Under the pieces are notes generated by a model, which had not been told where the DNA came from, did not search any database, and saw nothing but the letters and a program-made list of their open reading frames with translations. Shown piece after piece: positions 5,952-6,631 of a DNA stretch of 6,631 nucleotides; the first letter of the stretch is position 1; each line of letters begins with the position of its first letter. Source of the DNA: Acidobacteriaceae bacterium (GTDB taxonomy: Bacteria; Acidobacteriota; Terriglobia; Terriglobales; Acidobacteriaceae); assembly GCA_030044455.1 (NCBI GenBank), contig JASHVU010000727.1:1-6631 (forward strand), written 5' to 3'. Position numbers and translations under genes: made by a program.

Positions 5952-6631
5952 TTTGTCATGCTCCGTCCCTGTTCCTGGTCGCGCTTCTGGATGGCGGCAT
6001 CCATCTGCGCTGCGATCTTGCGTTCGCGCTGGCCGTCGTCGCTGCGCCCCAGTCGGAAGTAGATGGTGGCCAGGGTGCGATGCGCTTCGGTGTATTCGGG
6101 ATGATCGCTCACCAGTGACTGCAGCACTTCCGCGGCCCGCTTGTCGTTGCCCTCATCGGATAACAGGCGCCCATATTGAAAACGGGCGCGTATCTCGCCG
6201 GGCTGCAATTCGAGAGCGTGGGTCAGGCATTTATCCGATTCCGGCAACCTTCCTTCTTCGCGAAGCAGCGTTCCCATCCACAACAACGCGTCGAAGTTGT
6301 TGTCATCAAGCTCAAGAGATTTGCGGAATGATTCCTCGGCGCCTTTCAGATCGGATTCAAGAAAGGCCAGTCTGCCTTTGAGGCTGTACGCCTCGGGCAA
6401 ATTCGGATTCAGGGCTATCGCCTGGTTGACCTCAACCAGCGACTTCCCCTTGTCGTGGGCCTGCCACCATGTGTAGGCCATCAACATGTGCGCTTCCGCC
6501 GTGTTGCCGTTGGCCAGCAGCTTTTGAATAAGCTGCGCGCCGCGGTCGGTCTGGCCCTCGTGGAGCAGGGCTGTGCCCAGCATGTAATCGAGGGCGCGAT
6601 CGTCGGAGTGCGAGGCCTCCAATGGATCGAG
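5948..6631 (-). CDS. Tetratricopeptide-repeat protein, N-terminus beyond the window
   Basis: The frame is open to the right edge (LDP directly before LEASHSDDRA), so the 227 visible residues are the C-terminal part of a longer protein. Six consecutive TPRs of about 34 residues can be read, starting at DRALDYMLGTALLHEGQ, TAEAHMLMAYTWWQ, LPEAYSLKGRLAFLE, NFDALLWMGTLLREEG, EIRARFQYGRLLSDEG and YTEAHRTLATIYFRLG, each with the usual small and aromatic positions and several with the Pro or Asp/Asn turn at the end. A short charged tail (KRDQEQGRSMTK) follows. The TTG at 6622 is an internal Leu codon, not a credible start. The TGA (5950-5948) overlaps the start of the next TPR gene, indicating one operon and translational coupling. 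Whether this protein is exported, and whether it carries a further N-terminal domain, cannot be seen. Confidence 0.85.
   Translation of the reverse strand, partial: LDPLEASHSDDRALDYMLGTALLHEGQTDRGAQLIQKLLANGNTAEAHMLMAYTWWQAHDKGKSLVEVNQAIALNPNLPEAYSLKGRLAFLESDLKGAEESFRKSLELDDNNFDALLWMGTLLREEGRLPESDKCLTHALELQPGEIRARFQYGRLLSDEGNDKRAAEVLQSLVSDHPEYTEAHRTLATIYFRLGRSDDGQRERKIAAQMDAAIQKRDQEQGRSMTK

Overview
The window reads as chromosomal DNA of an Acidobacteriota bacterium, probably class Terriglobia. The main reason is the large outer-membrane protein in the middle: a ~1,290-residue TonB-dependent receptor with an N-terminal carboxypeptidase-regulatory-like domain, an Oar-like architecture that is greatly expanded in that phylum. 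The neighbouring exported TPR proteins and the short palindromes around 'GGCACGGCTTCAGCCGTGCC' fit the same group. This assignment comes from recall of family patterns, not from a database search.

Layout from left to right. Positions 2-175 (+) are the 3' end of a gene that looks like the last blade of a beta-propeller of the SMP-30/NHL type. Immediately after its stop codon lies a 120-bp MITE-like element (176-295) with 20-bp terminal inverted repeats, two internal palindromes and a CTAG duplication on both sides. Positions 300-390 hold nothing recognisable. A strong intrinsic terminator (391-422) then closes the receptor gene, which runs on the minus strand from 4317 to 448. The gap 4318-4826 holds a good sigma-70-type promoter (-35 at 4544-4549, -10 at 4520-4525), a predicted leader of about 195 nt with a 12-bp hairpin, a possible 21-codon leader ORF whose stop overlaps the receptor start, and an ideal Shine-Dalgarno. 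The right third (4827-6631) holds two minus-strand TPR genes joined by a 4-nt GTGA overlap; the first to be transcribed is cut by the window edge.

How the genes may work together. The two TPR genes are almost certainly co-transcribed and translationally coupled; the second product is predicted to be periplasmic. They lie upstream of the receptor gene on the same strand, but a 509-bp gap and a separate promoter suggest that the receptor is its own transcription unit. The receptor should import an unidentified large substrate across the outer membrane using TonB energy; nothing in the window identifies that substrate. The propeller gene converges on the receptor gene, with the MITE and terminator between them.

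There is no transposase, CRISPR, defence system, phage gene or tRNA. The most unusual points are the precisely placed MITE, the structured leader with a coupled micro-ORF, and a 24-bp tandem duplication exactly at the start of the second TPR gene.
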